Below are positions 18,037 to 27,091 of a stretch of 49,566 bases of DNA, piece after piece (the stretch's first letter is position 1; each line of letters starts with the position of its first letter). The position numbers and the translations under genes are program-made. The notes beneath the pieces were generated by a model. It was not told the DNA's origin, searched no databases, and was given only the letters and a program-made list of their open reading frames with translations. This stretch comes from Streptococcus mitis SK597 (lineage in GTDB: Bacteria > Bacillota > Bacilli > Lactobacillales > Streptococcaceae), in assembly GCF_000148545.1 (NCBI RefSeq), contig NZ_AEDV01000089.1, positions 1 to 49,566 of the forward strand. Reading direction: 5' to 3'.

Positions 18037-18065
18037 ATAGTATCACATTCACTAACGCATTTCAA
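18037..18065 (-). promoter_or_regulatory. ulaR promoter
   Basis: Read leftward: -35 TTGAAA (18065-18060), a 17-base spacer, then -10 TACTAT (18042-18037). It lacks the 45-bp element found at ulaA and ulaG, so the regulator is probably expressed constitutively. Confidence 0.6.
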
Positions 18066-18106
18066 TTATCAACAGTAGTCTCTTAATAACGAATACTTAC
18101 AATTAC

Positions 18107-18144
18107 AAAAGCGAGGCTTGGATCGAAAGGTCCTAGCCTCTTTT
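18107..18144 (-). terminator. Terminator of the ulaABCDEF operon
   Basis: A long stem, AAAAGCGAGGCTTGGA against TCCTAGCCTCTTTT, with two mismatches. It lies just after the ulaF stop and its T tract reads leftward. Confidence 0.8.
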
Positions 18145-18156
18145 CAATTCAATTTC

Positions 18157-18864
18157 TTATTTCTTTTGACCATAATAAGCATTTGGTCCATGCTTACGTT
18201 GGTAGTGTTTTTCTAGAATGTACTGGGGAGCAGGTTCAACTCTTGGATTGATTTGTTCTGTAAAGCGATTCATCTTTGATACTTCCTCTAGTACGACAGA
18301 GTGATAAACAGCATTCTCTGGATTTTTGCCCCAGGTGAATGGACCGTGATTGCGTACAACAATTCCTGGTACTTCAACCGGGTTAAGTCCGCGACGTTCA
18401 AACTCTTCTACGATAACCAGGCCAGTATCTTTTTCATAGGCCACTTCTACTTCGTCCTTGGTCAAACTACGGGCGCAAGGGATTGAACCGTAGAAATAGT
18501 CTGCATGGGTTGTTCCGTAGAAAGGAATATCACGACCTGCCTGAGCCCAACCAACAGCTTCTGTCGAATGAGTGTGGACTACACTACCAATTTCTGACCA
18601 AGCCTTATATAACTGCACATGAGTTGGAAGATCAGAAGATGGTCTTAAATCTCCTTCTAGAACTTGGCCATCCAAGTCCGTCACCACCATGTTTTCAGGT
18701 GTCAATTCGTCATAATCCACGCCTGATGGTTTGATAACAATGACACCGAGTTCGCGATTGACTTCCGATACATTTCCCCAGGTAAATTTAACAAGTCCAT
18801 GTTTTGGTAATGATTGATTGGCATTACAGACTCGTTTACGCATATCGTTTATTACTTGATTCAT
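18157..18864 (-). CDS. ulaF: L-ribulose-5-phosphate 4-epimerase (ascorbate pathway)
   Basis: A 235-residue class II aldolase/epimerase-fold enzyme. It converts L-ribulose 5-phosphate to D-xylulose 5-phosphate, the last step of ascorbate degradation. The KFTWGNVSEVNREL motif near the N-terminus and the zinc ligands in VVHTHSTEA and THADYFYG are present, with VVRNHGPFTWG further on. It is the last gene of the ula operon, one base after ulaE. AraD-type paralogues act in arabinose use, but the context settles the role here. Confidence 0.95.
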   Translation of the reverse strand: MNQVINDMRKRVCNANQSLPKHGLVKFTWGNVSEVNRELGVIVIKPSGVDYDELTPENMVVTDLDGQVLEGDLRPSSDLPTHVQLYKAWSEIGSVVHTHSTEAVGWAQAGRDIPFYGTTHADYFYGSIPCARSLTKDEVEVAYEKDTGLVIVEEFERRGLNPVEVPGIVVRNHGPFTWGKNPENAVYHSVVLEEVSKMNRFTEQINPRVEPAPQYILEKHYQRKHGPNAYYGQKK

Positions 18865-18865
18865 C

Positions 18866-19729
18866 TTACATCAAACCTGCTTTCTTAATTAGTGGGTAGA
18901 GAAAAGCTTGGGCCTCTTGAATGGCTGCGCGGGTTTCTTCTACAGTTTCACAATTTTCAGACCACATTTCGATTAGGAAAGGTCCATTATAATTGGTTTG
19001 TTTTAAAATATCGAAAGCTTCTTCCCATTTGACACAACCTTGCCCAAAAGGTACATCTCGGAACTGGCCCTTTGAATTTTCTGTCACTGCATAAGTATCC
19101 TTGAGATGGAGAGCTGCGATGGCATGATGCCCAAGATAAAATTCACTGTAGACATCATTATGCCATGCAGACACATTACCAATATCTGGATATACAAAAA
19201 GGTAGGGAGAGTCAATATCCTTTTCTACAGCCAAGTATTTTTCGATACTATTGATAAAAGGATCATCCATAATTTCAATAGCAAGTACCACCTGAGCTTC
19301 TTCAGCCCAGTCACAGGCTTTTCTCAAATTTTTGATAAAACGTTGGCGTGTCTGGGGTGACTTTTCCTCATAGTAAACATCGTAACCAGCTAGTTGAATC
19401 GTACGAACTCCCAAATCTTGAGCTAATTCGATACATTTTTTCATGAGTTCTAGAGATTTTTCCTCTAGAACTGGATCACTTGATCCCAATGGGTAGCGAC
19501 GATGGCCTGAAAAACAAATAGAAGGAATACGAACACCAGTTTCATAGATTGCTTTGACAACTTCCAAGCGTTCTTCCTTACTCCAGTCAAGTCTTGCTAA
19601 ACGCTCGTCACGTTCGTCAATAGACATCTCGACAAAATCAAAGCCTAACTCCTTTGCAAAATTTAAACGTTCTAGCCAAGTAAAGTGTATCGGGGTTGCC
19701 TTTTCATAAATTCCAATTGGACGTACCAT
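18866..19729 (-). CDS. ulaE: L-xylulose-5-phosphate 3-epimerase
   Basis: A 287-residue TIM-barrel (AP endonuclease 2/xylose-isomerase-like) epimerase that converts L-xylulose 5-phosphate to L-ribulose 5-phosphate. Conserved blocks include FDFVEMSIDERDERLARLDW, ICFSGHRRYPLGS (as in E. coli UlaE), AIEIMD and FLIEMWSEN. It lies between ulaD (3-base gap) and ulaF (1-base gap), consistent with tight translational coupling. Length and motifs are normal. Confidence 0.95.
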   Translation of the reverse strand: MVRPIGIYEKATPIHFTWLERLNFAKELGFDFVEMSIDERDERLARLDWSKEERLEVVKAIYETGVRIPSICFSGHRRYPLGSSDPVLEEKSLELMKKCIELAQDLGVRTIQLAGYDVYYEEKSPQTRQRFIKNLRKACDWAEEAQVVLAIEIMDDPFINSIEKYLAVEKDIDSPYLFVYPDIGNVSAWHNDVYSEFYLGHHAIAALHLKDTYAVTENSKGQFRDVPFGQGCVKWEEAFDILKQTNYNGPFLIEMWSENCETVEETRAAIQEAQAFLYPLIKKAGLM

Positions 19730-19732
19730 GGT

Positions 19733-20398
19733 TTACCCCCAAATTCGTTTAATTTCATCCTTGAAGGCACGCGCTGCTCCTGCTGGATCCGCAGCCTCTG
19801 TAATTCCACGACCTGCGATAAAGGTAAAGACATCAACATCTTCAAAGAGTTTGAGAGTATCTACATCTAGACCACCTGTTACAGATACACGGAAGCCCAT
19901 GTCAATGAGTTTTTTAACCTTATTAAGGTCTTTTTCACCCCAAGTTTCACCAGCAAGAAGAGCATCACGAGATTGGTGATAAATAGCTTGTGAGATACCT
20001 GCATCTAGCCAAAGCTGAGCTTGTTCAAAAGTCCAATCGCCATAAAGCTCGATCTGGATTTCGCCTCGTTCTCCTCGTTCAGTCTTGATAGCCTTTAAAG
20101 CTGCTTCCATAGTAGGGATGGTTGCACAACAGATACAAGTCATCCAGTCTGCTCCACGAACCGCATTATTTTTAGCAACTGTTCCACCAGCATCAGCACA
20201 TTTTGTGTCTGCCACAATAATCTTATCTGGGAAAAGACTACGCAAGACTTCAACCAGCTCACTTCCAACTTGAAGCAAGCAAACAGTTCCAGCTTCGATA
20301 ATATCTACTTCCTGACCAACAGAAACAGCTGCTTTAATCGCTCCTTGCAAGTCTGAATGGTCTAATGCAACTTGTAAATTAGGTATTCTTTTTGTCAT
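19733..20398 (-). CDS. ulaD: 3-keto-L-gulonate-6-phosphate decarboxylase
   Basis: A 221-residue member of the orotidine-monophosphate decarboxylase superfamily. It decarboxylates 3-keto-L-gulonate 6-phosphate to L-xylulose 5-phosphate. The active-site pattern DTKCADAG (the DxKxxD motif), LDHSD near the N-terminus and GRGITEAADP at the phosphate site are present. GAGGAATAAAGAG precedes the ATG at 20398, and MTKRIPNLQVALDHSD is the family start; 23 open codons upstream overlap ulaC and are not used. Confidence 0.95.
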   Translation of the reverse strand: MTKRIPNLQVALDHSDLQGAIKAAVSVGQEVDIIEAGTVCLLQVGSELVEVLRSLFPDKIIVADTKCADAGGTVAKNNAVRGADWMTCICCATIPTMEAALKAIKTERGERGEIQIELYGDWTFEQAQLWLDAGISQAIYHQSRDALLAGETWGEKDLNKVKKLIDMGFRVSVTGGLDVDTLKLFEDVDVFTFIAGRGITEAADPAGAARAFKDEIKRIWG

Positions 20399-20414
20399 CT
20401 CTTTATTCCTCTTT

Positions 20415-20900
20415 CTAACTTTCCAAATCCAATCCTTCGAGATAAGGGCTATCCTTAGATTCTTCAATCATAGCCAAGACATCTTCTTTAGTCTGGCAAG
20501 CCTGTAAACGTGCAATAGAATCTTCTAATTCAAACAGGGCAATGATTTGTGGAATGGCTACACTTGTGTGAATTTTCGAGCTTGTTGCTGCTAGTGCCAA
20601 CAAAACAGATACCTCTTTCCCATCTGAAAATACAACAGGATTTTGTAAGGTAATCAATGAAAAAGCATCACTTTGCACACCAGCTTCAGGTCTAGCGTGG
20701 GGCATAGCCATACCTGGCATCAAGATATAGTAAGGGCCATACTCTTCAGTCGATTCAATGATAGCATCGTAATACTCTGGCAAAATTGCCCCACTTTCAA
20801 TCAAGGGGTCTACTGCTACCTTGACTGCTTCTTTCCAATCGTAAGCCTCTAAACCTAGTCGGATCGAGTCATTGTCAATTAAAGATTGTTTTAAATTCAT
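20415..20900 (-). CDS. ulaC: PTS ascorbate transporter EIIA component
   Basis: A 161-residue EIIA of the mannitol/fructose-type fold. It accepts phosphate from HPr and passes it to UlaB. The phosphorylated His68 lies in the MPHARPEAGV motif. It belongs to the ascorbate PTS by position between ulaB and ulaD. GGAGGCAGAT precedes the ATG at 20900. A 76-base gap to ulaB contains an inverted repeat around GAGGGAGAAGGACAGAAAC and GTTTCTGTCC..CCCCTCC (about 20919-20970). It may dampen downstream expression. Confidence 0.94.
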   Translation of the reverse strand: MNLKQSLIDNDSIRLGLEAYDWKEAVKVAVDPLIESGAILPEYYDAIIESTEEYGPYYILMPGMAMPHARPEAGVQSDAFSLITLQNPVVFSDGKEVSVLLALAATSSKIHTSVAIPQIIALFELEDSIARLQACQTKEDVLAMIEESKDSPYLEGLDLES

Positions 20901-20976
20901 ATCTGCCTCCTTTATTTAAAGAGGGAGAAGGACAGAAACGATAACTCTCAGTTTCTGTCCAGCCCCCTCCAACCTT

Positions 20977-21258
20977 TTACTGTAGTGCTTGACTGAGTTT
21001 TTCAGTGATTTCTTTATCATCCATCAAGTTGTCAAGCCCAATTAACTTCCCATTAGTTCGCCCTTCCAATTCTTGAATCAAATGAAGAGAAGCGATTACG
21101 ATGTCATATCCTGCTGCTAAACCTTTAGCTTCACCGACACTGCATGAATTGACTGTAAAATCTGTTTGATTAAGCTTACGGAGAGCATTTTCAACCTTCA
21201 TCTTGATAACCATTGATGAACCCATTCCATTTCCGCACGCTGCTAATACTTTAACCAT
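20977..21258 (-). CDS. ulaB: PTS ascorbate transporter EIIB component
   Basis: A 93-residue EIIB of the lactose/ascorbate type with the phosphorylatable Cys8 in VLAACGNGMGSSM, the P-loop at the N-terminus. It transfers phosphate from UlaC to incoming ascorbate in the UlaA channel. It lies 22 bases after ulaA and is followed by ulaC. AAAGGAGAAATAAA precedes the ATG at 21258. Confidence 0.95.
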   Translation of the reverse strand: MVKVLAACGNGMGSSMVIKMKVENALRKLNQTDFTVNSCSVGEAKGLAAGYDIVIASLHLIQELEGRTNGKLIGLDNLMDDKEITEKLSQALQ

Positions 21259-21280
21259 TTTATTTCTCCTTTTCTAGATA

Positions 21281-22738
21281 CTAAGCTTCTTCTTGAACTT
21301 CACCGTTGTAATATTTCTCTTTATCTTTTGCTTTGGCAAATTGAAGTTGAGGAATAACAAGCAAGAAGAGACACACAAGTACATAACCAACAATACCAAG
21401 GTATTTGAAGATATATCCAAATCCAAGCCATGGGAATTCAAAGTCGATATTTCCATGGTAACCACCATAAGATGCTAAATCAAGAAGAGCTACACAGAGA
21501 GCTCCTAAAGCAACTTGGAGAACACCTGAGATGAAGGATAGGATAACAGCCGCTTTCCATCCGCCGCGTTTATCAGCGTAGACCGCAATGGCTGCATTGT
21601 CAAAGAACACTGGTACAAATCCTGTAATAATAAGAATCGGATTTTTAAAGACGATGAGCAAGACAATTGTGATCAATTGACCAATCAAACCAAAGGCAAA
21701 TCCAGACAAGACAGCGTTTGGAGATCCAAATCCATAAGAAGCTGCAACGTCAACCGCTGGGAATGAACCTGGCAACAATTTGTTTGAAATACCTTGGAAG
21801 GCGTTTGTCAACTCAGATACGAACATGCGGACACCTTGCATCAAAACGAACAAGTAAACTGAGAAGGTAAAGGCTGTTTGAATAATGTACATAAAGAAAT
21901 CTTGTTTAGCAGGATTGAATAGAGTTCCTGAAGTGATGACTTCTTTATTAGACATAATGTCTGGACCCAAGATTAAAAGAATGGCTCCGAAGAATACGAG
22001 CATCAAGGTAGCAGATGCAACAACTGTATCGTGGAAGATTGAGAGGAACTTAGGTAATTTAAGATTGTCTAAACTTTCTTCTTTCTTACCAAAGCGTCCT
22101 GCTATTTTATCTACAAACCAGATTGCAAATTGCTGTTGGTGACCAATCGCAAATCCGCCACCACCAGTCAAGCGTTGAGTTGCTTCAACAGTCATATTTG
22201 AACTAACTGCCCAGTAAAGTCCACAAATGATACCGATTGCCGCTGTACCATAAGCATTGCGCAATTGTGGGACTAAGAATAGAACCATAAGAGATACGGT
22301 TGCAGCTTGTTGTACCATGATGTGCCCAGTAATAAAGAGGGTTCTTACCTTCGTAATCTTGCGAAGAGCTACAAGCAAGATATTTATTCCAAAACCAATC
22401 AATAGAGCTGTAGTTGCAGTCCCGACAAAATCTGGAAACTCTGCTGCAATTTTGTTGTTTGCTGCAGCCAGTCCAAAGTAAGGGTCGATAACCGCTGCAC
22501 CAATTTGGAATTTGTAGTTAAGGGCTGCTAAGATCGGACGGAAGGTTGTAACCAAACCACCTGCACCCACATTGAGCAACATATACCCTACTGTTGCTTT
22601 AACAAACCCTGAGAAAACGTCGTGGGCAGGTTTTTTCAAAAGTGCGTATCCTATCAACACCAATAAACCTACGAAAAATGCGGGATTCTGCAAAATATTG
22701 CTAGAAAACCAATTTAGAACACTTGAAATGACTTCCAT
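21281..22738 (-). CDS. ulaA: PTS ascorbate-specific EIIC permease
   Basis: A 485-residue polytopic membrane protein with about eleven hydrophobic segments, the L-ascorbate channel of the PTS. Family blocks include NPAFFVGLLVLIGYALLKK at the N-terminus, GGFAIGHQQQFAIWF near the middle and PVFFDNAAIAVYADKRGG. AAAGGAGAACAATT precedes the ATG at 22738; 23 upstream codons are open but lie across the promoter. It is the first gene of ulaABCDEF. The promoter carries a cre site and the 45-bp candidate UlaR operator, implying activation by ascorbate and repression by preferred sugars. Confidence 0.95.
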   Translation of the reverse strand: MEVISSVLNWFSSNILQNPAFFVGLLVLIGYALLKKPAHDVFSGFVKATVGYMLLNVGAGGLVTTFRPILAALNYKFQIGAAVIDPYFGLAAANNKIAAEFPDFVGTATTALLIGFGINILLVALRKITKVRTLFITGHIMVQQAATVSLMVLFLVPQLRNAYGTAAIGIICGLYWAVSSNMTVEATQRLTGGGGFAIGHQQQFAIWFVDKIAGRFGKKEESLDNLKLPKFLSIFHDTVVASATLMLVFFGAILLILGPDIMSNKEVITSGTLFNPAKQDFFMYIIQTAFTFSVYLFVLMQGVRMFVSELTNAFQGISNKLLPGSFPAVDVAASYGFGSPNAVLSGFAFGLIGQLITIVLLIVFKNPILIITGFVPVFFDNAAIAVYADKRGGWKAAVILSFISGVLQVALGALCVALLDLASYGGYHGNIDFEFPWLGFGYIFKYLGIVGYVLVCLFLLVIPQLQFAKAKDKEKYYNGEVQEEA

Positions 22739-22772
22739 AATTGTTCTCCTTTTGAATTGTTTTTGTAGGTTT

Positions 22773-22778
22773 ATTATA
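22773..22778 (-). promoter_or_regulatory. -10 box of ulaA
   Basis: TATAAT read leftward. The expected -35 (TTTTTG, 22801-22796) is poor and overlaps the candidate UlaR operator, as at ulaG. Confidence 0.65.
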
Positions 22779-22783
22779 TAATT

Positions 22784-22797
22784 TGAAAGCGTAAACA
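22784..22797. promoter_or_regulatory. cre site (CcpA) in the ulaA promoter
   Basis: TGAAAGCGTAAACA matches the consensus TGWAANCGNTNWCA at 13 of 14 positions and lies between the -10 and -35 of ulaA. Binding there should repress the operon when glucose is present. Confidence 0.7.
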
Positions 22798-22841
22798 AAA
22801 AGACCAAGAATTACACAGCGGACTGTTCACTCTTGGACTGT
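22797..22841. promoter_or_regulatory. Candidate UlaR operator upstream of ulaA
   Basis: Begins AAAAAGACCAAGAA, contains ACACAG and TGTTCA, and ends TTGGACTGT. It is 19 bases from the -10 edge, exactly as for the copy at ulaG (16269-16313). CCAAGA/TCTTGG outer arms are inverted. Confidence 0.75.
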
Positions 22842-22868
22842 ATGATTTATGATATTTTAATGATTAGT

Positions 22869-23492
22869 TTAGTTTCTCGTAGCTAGATAAAATGGAAGAA
22901 TTTTATCATAAGATTTCAGTAGGGCTTCTACGATTTCTTCTTCAGATGAATTCTCTGTTATAGGGACATCTATTTTAACTAACACTTTTCGGACTTCCTG
23001 ATTGGATAGTTTATTTCTTAAAATTTGACGATTTTCTTCGTTCGCCTCCCATCTTTGACATTGACCATCTGAGTAGGCTAGATAATAAATTCCTTTAACG
23101 GTTGGAATTTCTAAAACCTTGGCCTGTTTGCCTAGAGTTTGCTCATCCTTCTTGCGCTCGATGAAACTGACTTCTAGTGAGACTCCAAAATCAGAAGAGC
23201 TTCCATACAAACGAAGAGCCATCATAGGTTCTGTCACTTGTCCGTCTCTCTGTAGATAAACCCAAAAATGTGGTCGTAAACGTTGCGCCTGATTCATCCA
23301 CTGGCTAGTCTGTTGAAGTTGCCATTCTGGATGGCTTGCTTGAAAGGCTTTAGCCAGTTCTGTAAAAGCCTTTCGTGCCTCTTGACCTTTGTGGCGCAAT
23401 TCCAGCATCTTCTCTCGCTCATCTCCAGACTTATCCGGATTACGATACTGCAAACCAGCAAAGTCTAGATAGTCTCTTATCTTATTCAACAT
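22869..23492 (-). CDS. Conserved hypothetical protein, possibly HI_0552-like
   Basis: A 207-residue soluble protein with no signal peptide or membrane segment. It has a helical N-terminus (MLNKIRDYLDFAGLQYRNPDKSG) and a central block PHFWVYLQRDGQVTEPMMALRLYGSSSDFGVSLEVSFIERKK. It resembles an uncharacterised family sometimes labelled HI_0552 or, doubtfully, glucose-6-phosphate dehydrogenase; I do not assign a function. AGAGGAG precedes the ATG at 23492. A terminator separates it from jag upstream, and the ulaA control region follows it. Confidence 0.8.
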   Translation of the reverse strand: MLNKIRDYLDFAGLQYRNPDKSGDEREKMLELRHKGQEARKAFTELAKAFQASHPEWQLQQTSQWMNQAQRLRPHFWVYLQRDGQVTEPMMALRLYGSSSDFGVSLEVSFIERKKDEQTLGKQAKVLEIPTVKGIYYLAYSDGQCQRWEANEENRQILRNKLSNQEVRKVLVKIDVPITENSSEEEIVEALLKSYDKILPFYLATRN

Positions 23493-23514
23493 TAATTTAA
23501 TCTCCTCTAGCTAG

Positions 23515-23540
23515 CAAAAAATCAGGAGAACCCTGATTTT
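23515..23540 (-). terminator. Terminator of rnpA-yidC-jag
   Basis: AAATCAGG (23519-23526) pairs with CCTGATTT (23532-23539) around a 5-base loop; read leftward a T-run follows. It lies just past the jag stop. Confidence 0.85.
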
Positions 23541-23542
23541 AC

Positions 23543-24532
23543 TTATTCTGTATCTACGACAACATAACGATTTGGCTCATCACCCTCAGAGTAACTGGTC
23601 ACGCCATCCATACGTGAAATAATACGATGAATAATCTTGCGTTCGCTATTCGACATTGGATCTGTCTGATGACTGCGCCCTTCTTCTAAAACACGAGTCG
23701 CCAATTTTTGCGCATAGGTCTGCAAGACTTCTGCACGGTGTTCAACATAATCATTGACATTAATAGTGATATAGAAGGTTCTTGAATAGCGGTTGTAAAG
23801 ATAATTTTGAGCCAACAGTTGCAAGGCCTTCAAGACTTTACCATGGTAGCCGATAATACGACCTGGTTCGTTGGTGTCAATTTGTAAATTGATGCTACGA
23901 CGGTTATAGTCATTTGAAAGTGTAGCTTCAACATCCATGTCATCAATAATCGTTTGAACATAAGTCGTTACTTCCGTAGCTACTTGTTCAATATCAAAGC
24001 TCGGTTCAACTTTCAAGCCCAAGTCTTCTAGTTCTTGACTTTCAGTTTGCTCAGTTTGGCTTTCAATAATAGGCGTTTCTACTTCTCCTTCGAGAGCAGT
24101 TTCTTCAAGTTGTAATTCATTTAAAATCTCAATATGCCCAGTTTCTTCTAAGATAGTGCTGGCATGTCTTTCATGTTTTAAGATTTCAGCCTTGACTTCA
24201 TCAGAAATACCTTGACCTTCCTCTTCAATCTTTTTAATTGCCTCTACAACATGACCCAAATCAACCGTTGCTTCACTGACTGTTTTAACAGGCTCATTCA
24301 AATCATTGATTTGTTTTGGAACTCCCTTTACAGCTTGTTGGTTTGCTTTTACAACTGTCGTTTCACTAATAGCTTCAATATCAACTTGGGCTGGTTTTTT
24401 ACCAAATAAACCAAGAAATCCATTTTTTTCGCGAGAAATGACTTTGATGTGAGCCTTCATTCTTGGAATATCTAACTCTTTCAATCCTTTCTGGATTGCT
24501 TCTTCAACAGTTGAACCTGTAAATACTACCAT
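23543..24532 (-). CDS. jag: RNA-binding protein Jag/KhpB (EloR)
   Basis: A 329-residue cytoplasmic RNA-binding protein. A Jag N-terminal domain (about 1-52, ending GFLGLFGKKPA) is followed by an acidic Glu-rich linker (about 60-185). A KH domain (about 195-260, GRIIGYHGKVLKALQLL) and a C-terminal R3H domain (about 265-325, with RSHQTDPMSNSERKIIH) complete it. In S. pneumoniae it partners KhpA and controls cell elongation and division. The acidic linker contains a Thr in ETTVV and others that could be StkP targets, but this is not shown. It follows yidC by 17 bases in the rnpA-yidC-jag operon. Confidence 0.95.
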   Translation of the reverse strand: MVVFTGSTVEEAIQKGLKELDIPRMKAHIKVISREKNGFLGLFGKKPAQVDIEAISETTVVKANQQAVKGVPKQINDLNEPVKTVSEATVDLGHVVEAIKKIEEEGQGISDEVKAEILKHERHASTILEETGHIEILNELQLEETALEGEVETPIIESQTEQTESQELEDLGLKVEPSFDIEQVATEVTTYVQTIIDDMDVEATLSNDYNRRSINLQIDTNEPGRIIGYHGKVLKALQLLAQNYLYNRYSRTFYITINVNDYVEHRAEVLQTYAQKLATRVLEEGRSHQTDPMSNSERKIIHRIISRMDGVTSYSEGDEPNRYVVVDTE

Positions 24533-24549
24533 TACCAGATCCCTCCTTA

Positions 24550-25380
24550 TTATTTCGTTTTCTGAGCCTTTTTCTTGGCTTTTCTTTTTCTATTTTCCAA
24601 ATCTTTCTGTGCCTGAACTACCGCCTCGCGCTCTGCAATAATCTTGAATGGATTGTTCAAGAAATAGGTTTGCAAGACTTGATAAGCATTGGACACTGCC
24701 CAGTAGAGCGCTACTCCGCTCGGAGCATAAACCCCAAAGATAAAAATCAAGACTGGAATCCCGTACATCATCGCAGTCGTAGCACCATTACGCTCAGACA
24801 AGGCTTTGTTGGACAACCAAGTACTTAAAAAAGTAAATACTGCTGCTAAAATCGGAAGAACAAGGGTTGTATCCACACCACCAAGGTTAATCCATAAGAA
24901 ATGACCCGTCTTTAAAAAGTCAACTCTCGATAGAGCTTGGAACAAGGCCAAGATAACCGGCATCTGAATCAAAATCGGCCAAAGAGAATCTGACTGTCTG
25001 ACACCCATTTCTTTAAAGACTTTACGCATTTCTTGCTCTAGCTTGGTTCTGCTTTCCATATCTCGACCTGGATATTGTTCTCTAAGCGCCTTAATGCGTG
25101 GTTGAGCTTCCTGCATTTTTCTGGAAGCTACCATTTGCACCTGAAATACAGGCAAAAGCAGTGTACGAATCAAGACCGTAAAGAGAATAATCCCCACTCC
25201 GATACTGATATTAAACGATAAAAAGCGAATAATTTCTGCAAAGGAGTAAACAAATTTACTCCAAAAATCAGCCGAATTGGCTGTAATATCGCTAGTTGTC
25301 CCATTAGTCGCACAAGCTGTCATGATTAATAGAGACAGTCCTAGCAAACTAGTCAACTGTAGTTTCTTTTTCACTCCCAT
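24550..25380 (-). CDS. yidC: Membrane protein insertase YidC (lipoprotein form)
   Basis: A 276-residue insertase of the Oxa1/YidC/Alb3 family. A lipoprotein signal with a lipobox at LIMTAC (Cys23) is followed by five hydrophobic segments and a very basic C-terminal tail ([10 protein letters not shown]) that binds ribosomes. It folds and inserts membrane proteins with or without SecYEG. Streptococci carry two YidC paralogues; the rnpA-linked copy is YidC1. The start overlaps rnpA by 32 bases, and jag follows. Confidence 0.95.
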   Translation of the reverse strand: MGVKKKLQLTSLLGLSLLIMTACATNGTTSDITANSADFWSKFVYSFAEIIRFLSFNISIGVGIILFTVLIRTLLLPVFQVQMVASRKMQEAQPRIKALREQYPGRDMESRTKLEQEMRKVFKEMGVRQSDSLWPILIQMPVILALFQALSRVDFLKTGHFLWINLGGVDTTLVLPILAAVFTFLSTWLSNKALSERNGATTAMMYGIPVLIFIFGVYAPSGVALYWAVSNAYQVLQTYFLNNPFKIIAEREAVVQAQKDLENRKRKAKKKAQKTK

Positions 25381-25720
25381 TTCCTTCCTGGTAAATCTTT
25401 GATAATTTTAATACGTGGAGTAGATTTTTCTCCATCTCTGCGTATCCCAAGGTTTCGACTCCTTTTCGAGCAATGACAACAAAGTCGACATCTTCTACCA
25501 GACTCCCTTTTGCATTCTGGATAATATGTCGAATTCGTCGCTTAATTTGATTTCTAGTGACGGCATTCCCCAGTTTTTTGCTAACTGATAGACCTACTCG
25601 AAAATGGTTTTTCTGGTTTTCTAATTGGTAGACAACAAATTTGCGATTAGCAAAACTTGTTCCCTCCTTGAAAATCGCCTTAAAATCTTTCTCTCTTTTC
25701 ACACGAAAGTTTTTCTTCAA
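25349..25720 (-). CDS. rnpA: Ribonuclease P protein component
   Basis: A 123-residue basic protein that assists the RNA subunit in 5' maturation of tRNA. The RNR signature region [16 protein letters not shown] is intact (about residues 50-65). The start codon is TTG (25720-25718), with GGAG about nine bases upstream, and [14 protein letters not shown] is the family start. It overlaps yidC by 32 bases, a classic arrangement. In many bacteria rpmH lies just upstream; here the upstream neighbour is ackA instead. Confidence 0.95.
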   Translation of the reverse strand: MKKNFRVKREKDFKAIFKEGTSFANRKFVVYQLENQKNHFRVGLSVSKKLGNAVTRNQIKRRIRHIIQNAKGSLVEDVDFVVIARKGVETLGYAEMEKNLLHVLKLSKIYQEGNGSEKETTVD

Positions 25721-25749
25721 AACTCAACTCCATCTATTAAATTACTACT

Positions 25750-25758
25750 ATTATACCA
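25750..25758 (-). promoter_or_regulatory. rnpA extended -10 promoter
   Basis: TGGTATAAT read leftward, an extended -10 matching consensus, about 30 bases before the TTG start. A weak TTGGCT lies 16 bases upstream as a possible -35. Confidence 0.7.
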
Positions 25759-25806
25759 TATTTTTCAAAAAAGCCAATCATAGCAAGGTTTGGGACAATT
25801 TCATCA

Positions 25807-25844
25807 GAAAAAGAAGCTGGAAAAATCACTTTCCCAACTCCTTG
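25807..25844 (-). terminator. ackA terminator
   Basis: GAAGCTGGAAAAA pairs with TTTCCCAACTC-type sequence (wobble pairs) around a short loop. Read leftward it is followed by TTCTTTTTC, 25 bases after the ackA stop. Confidence 0.7.
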
Positions 25845-25869
25845 TACGGAATATTTTTACTAGTTTTAC

Positions 25870-27060
25870 TTATTTTTTCAAGCGTTCAACGTCACGGGCA
25901 ATAACTAGCTCTTCATCTGTTGGAATAACCAATACACGGATCTTCGCTGCCTCTGTTGAGATGTCTCCTGTCACACCAAAGACGTTCTTTTCTGGATCAA
26001 CATCACAACCAAACCAAGAGATACCTGAGATAACATCTTCACGCACATTTGCAGCATTTTCACCAATACCTGCTGTGAAGATAATAGCATCTGCTCCATT
26101 TAAGACTGCAAGGTATTGACCGATATGTTTTTGGATACGATCAACATACATTTCATAGGCTAAAGTGGCATCATGATCCCCTTCTTCCATAGCAGCAATC
26201 ACATCACGCATATCACTAGATTTACCTGAAACCCCCATCAGTCCTGATTCACGATTAAGGACGCGACTAATGTCTTCAGGCGTGTTAAAGTCCCCTGTAT
26301 ATTGCATTAAGTAAGGAATGATAGCTGGGTCAATATCCCCTGTACGAGTACCCATCATCACACCACCAAGTGGAGTGAATCCCATTGAAGTATCGACAGA
26401 TTGACCACCCTTAATAGCTGTAATAGAAGCACCATTACCGATGTGGCAAGTAATCAATTTCAAGTCCTCTAATGGACGGCCCAAGAGTTTTGCTGCTTCT
26501 CCTGCTACAAACTGGTGGCTTGTACCGTGGGCACCATATTTACGAACCTTGTTTTCTGTGTAATATTTTGTTGGTAGAGGATAGCGATAAGCTTTCTCTG
26601 GCATAGTTGTGTGGAACGAAGTATCAAAAACAACTACACTGGTAATGTCTGGCAACAATTCCTTGAAGGCACGAACACCTGCTGCATTGGCTGGATTGTG
26701 GAGAGGAGCCAACAAGCTCAACTCTTCAACTTTTTCTAAAACATCTCCCTCAACGACTGTTGATTCTTTGAAATATTCTCCACCTGCAACAACACGGTGT
26801 CCAACACCAGTAATCTCATCATAAGCCTTGATAATATCGAAACGAATCAAGTCATCCAATAAGATTTTAACAGCTTGTGTATGATTTTCAATATCCAAAA
26901 TTTGTTGTTCAGAACGGCAGTCAAATTTTACAGTTGAAATTGAATCTTTCAAACCGATACGTTCAATCAAACCTTTCGCCAATACTTTTTCTTCTGGCAT
27001 TAAGTATAATTGCCATTTCAAACTTGAACTTCCTGCATTGATTGCAATTGTTTTTGTCAT
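25870..27060 (-). CDS. ackA: Acetate kinase
   Basis: A 396-residue ASKHA-superfamily kinase that makes ATP and acetate from acetyl phosphate, a major energy step in pneumococci making acetyl phosphate via pyruvate oxidase. The signatures [12 protein letters not shown] (residues 8-19), [12 protein letters not shown] and the C-terminal [11 protein letters not shown] are present. AAAGAGGAGTCTTGTT precedes the ATG at 27060. It is monocistronic, with an extended -10 promoter and a cre-like site over the start of transcription. Confidence 0.97.
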   Translation of the reverse strand: MTKTIAINAGSSSLKWQLYLMPEEKVLAKGLIERIGLKDSISTVKFDCRSEQQILDIENHTQAVKILLDDLIRFDIIKAYDEITGVGHRVVAGGEYFKESTVVEGDVLEKVEELSLLAPLHNPANAAGVRAFKELLPDITSVVVFDTSFHTTMPEKAYRYPLPTKYYTENKVRKYGAHGTSHQFVAGEAAKLLGRPLEDLKLITCHIGNGASITAIKGGQSVDTSMGFTPLGGVMMGTRTGDIDPAIIPYLMQYTGDFNTPEDISRVLNRESGLMGVSGKSSDMRDVIAAMEEGDHDATLAYEMYVDRIQKHIGQYLAVLNGADAIIFTAGIGENAANVREDVISGISWFGCDVDPEKNVFGVTGDISTEAAKIRVLVIPTDEELVIARDVERLKK

Positions 27061-27074
27061 AACAAGACTCCTCT

Positions 27075-27088
27075 TTTAAGCGTTTTCA
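27075..27088. promoter_or_regulatory. cre-like site over the ackA transcription start
   Basis: Leftward reading TGAAAACGCTTAAA matches the cre consensus at 13 of 14 positions. It lies directly downstream of the ackA extended -10 (TGTTATAAT, 27092-27100). Confidence 0.55.
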
Positions 27089-27091
27089 TCT

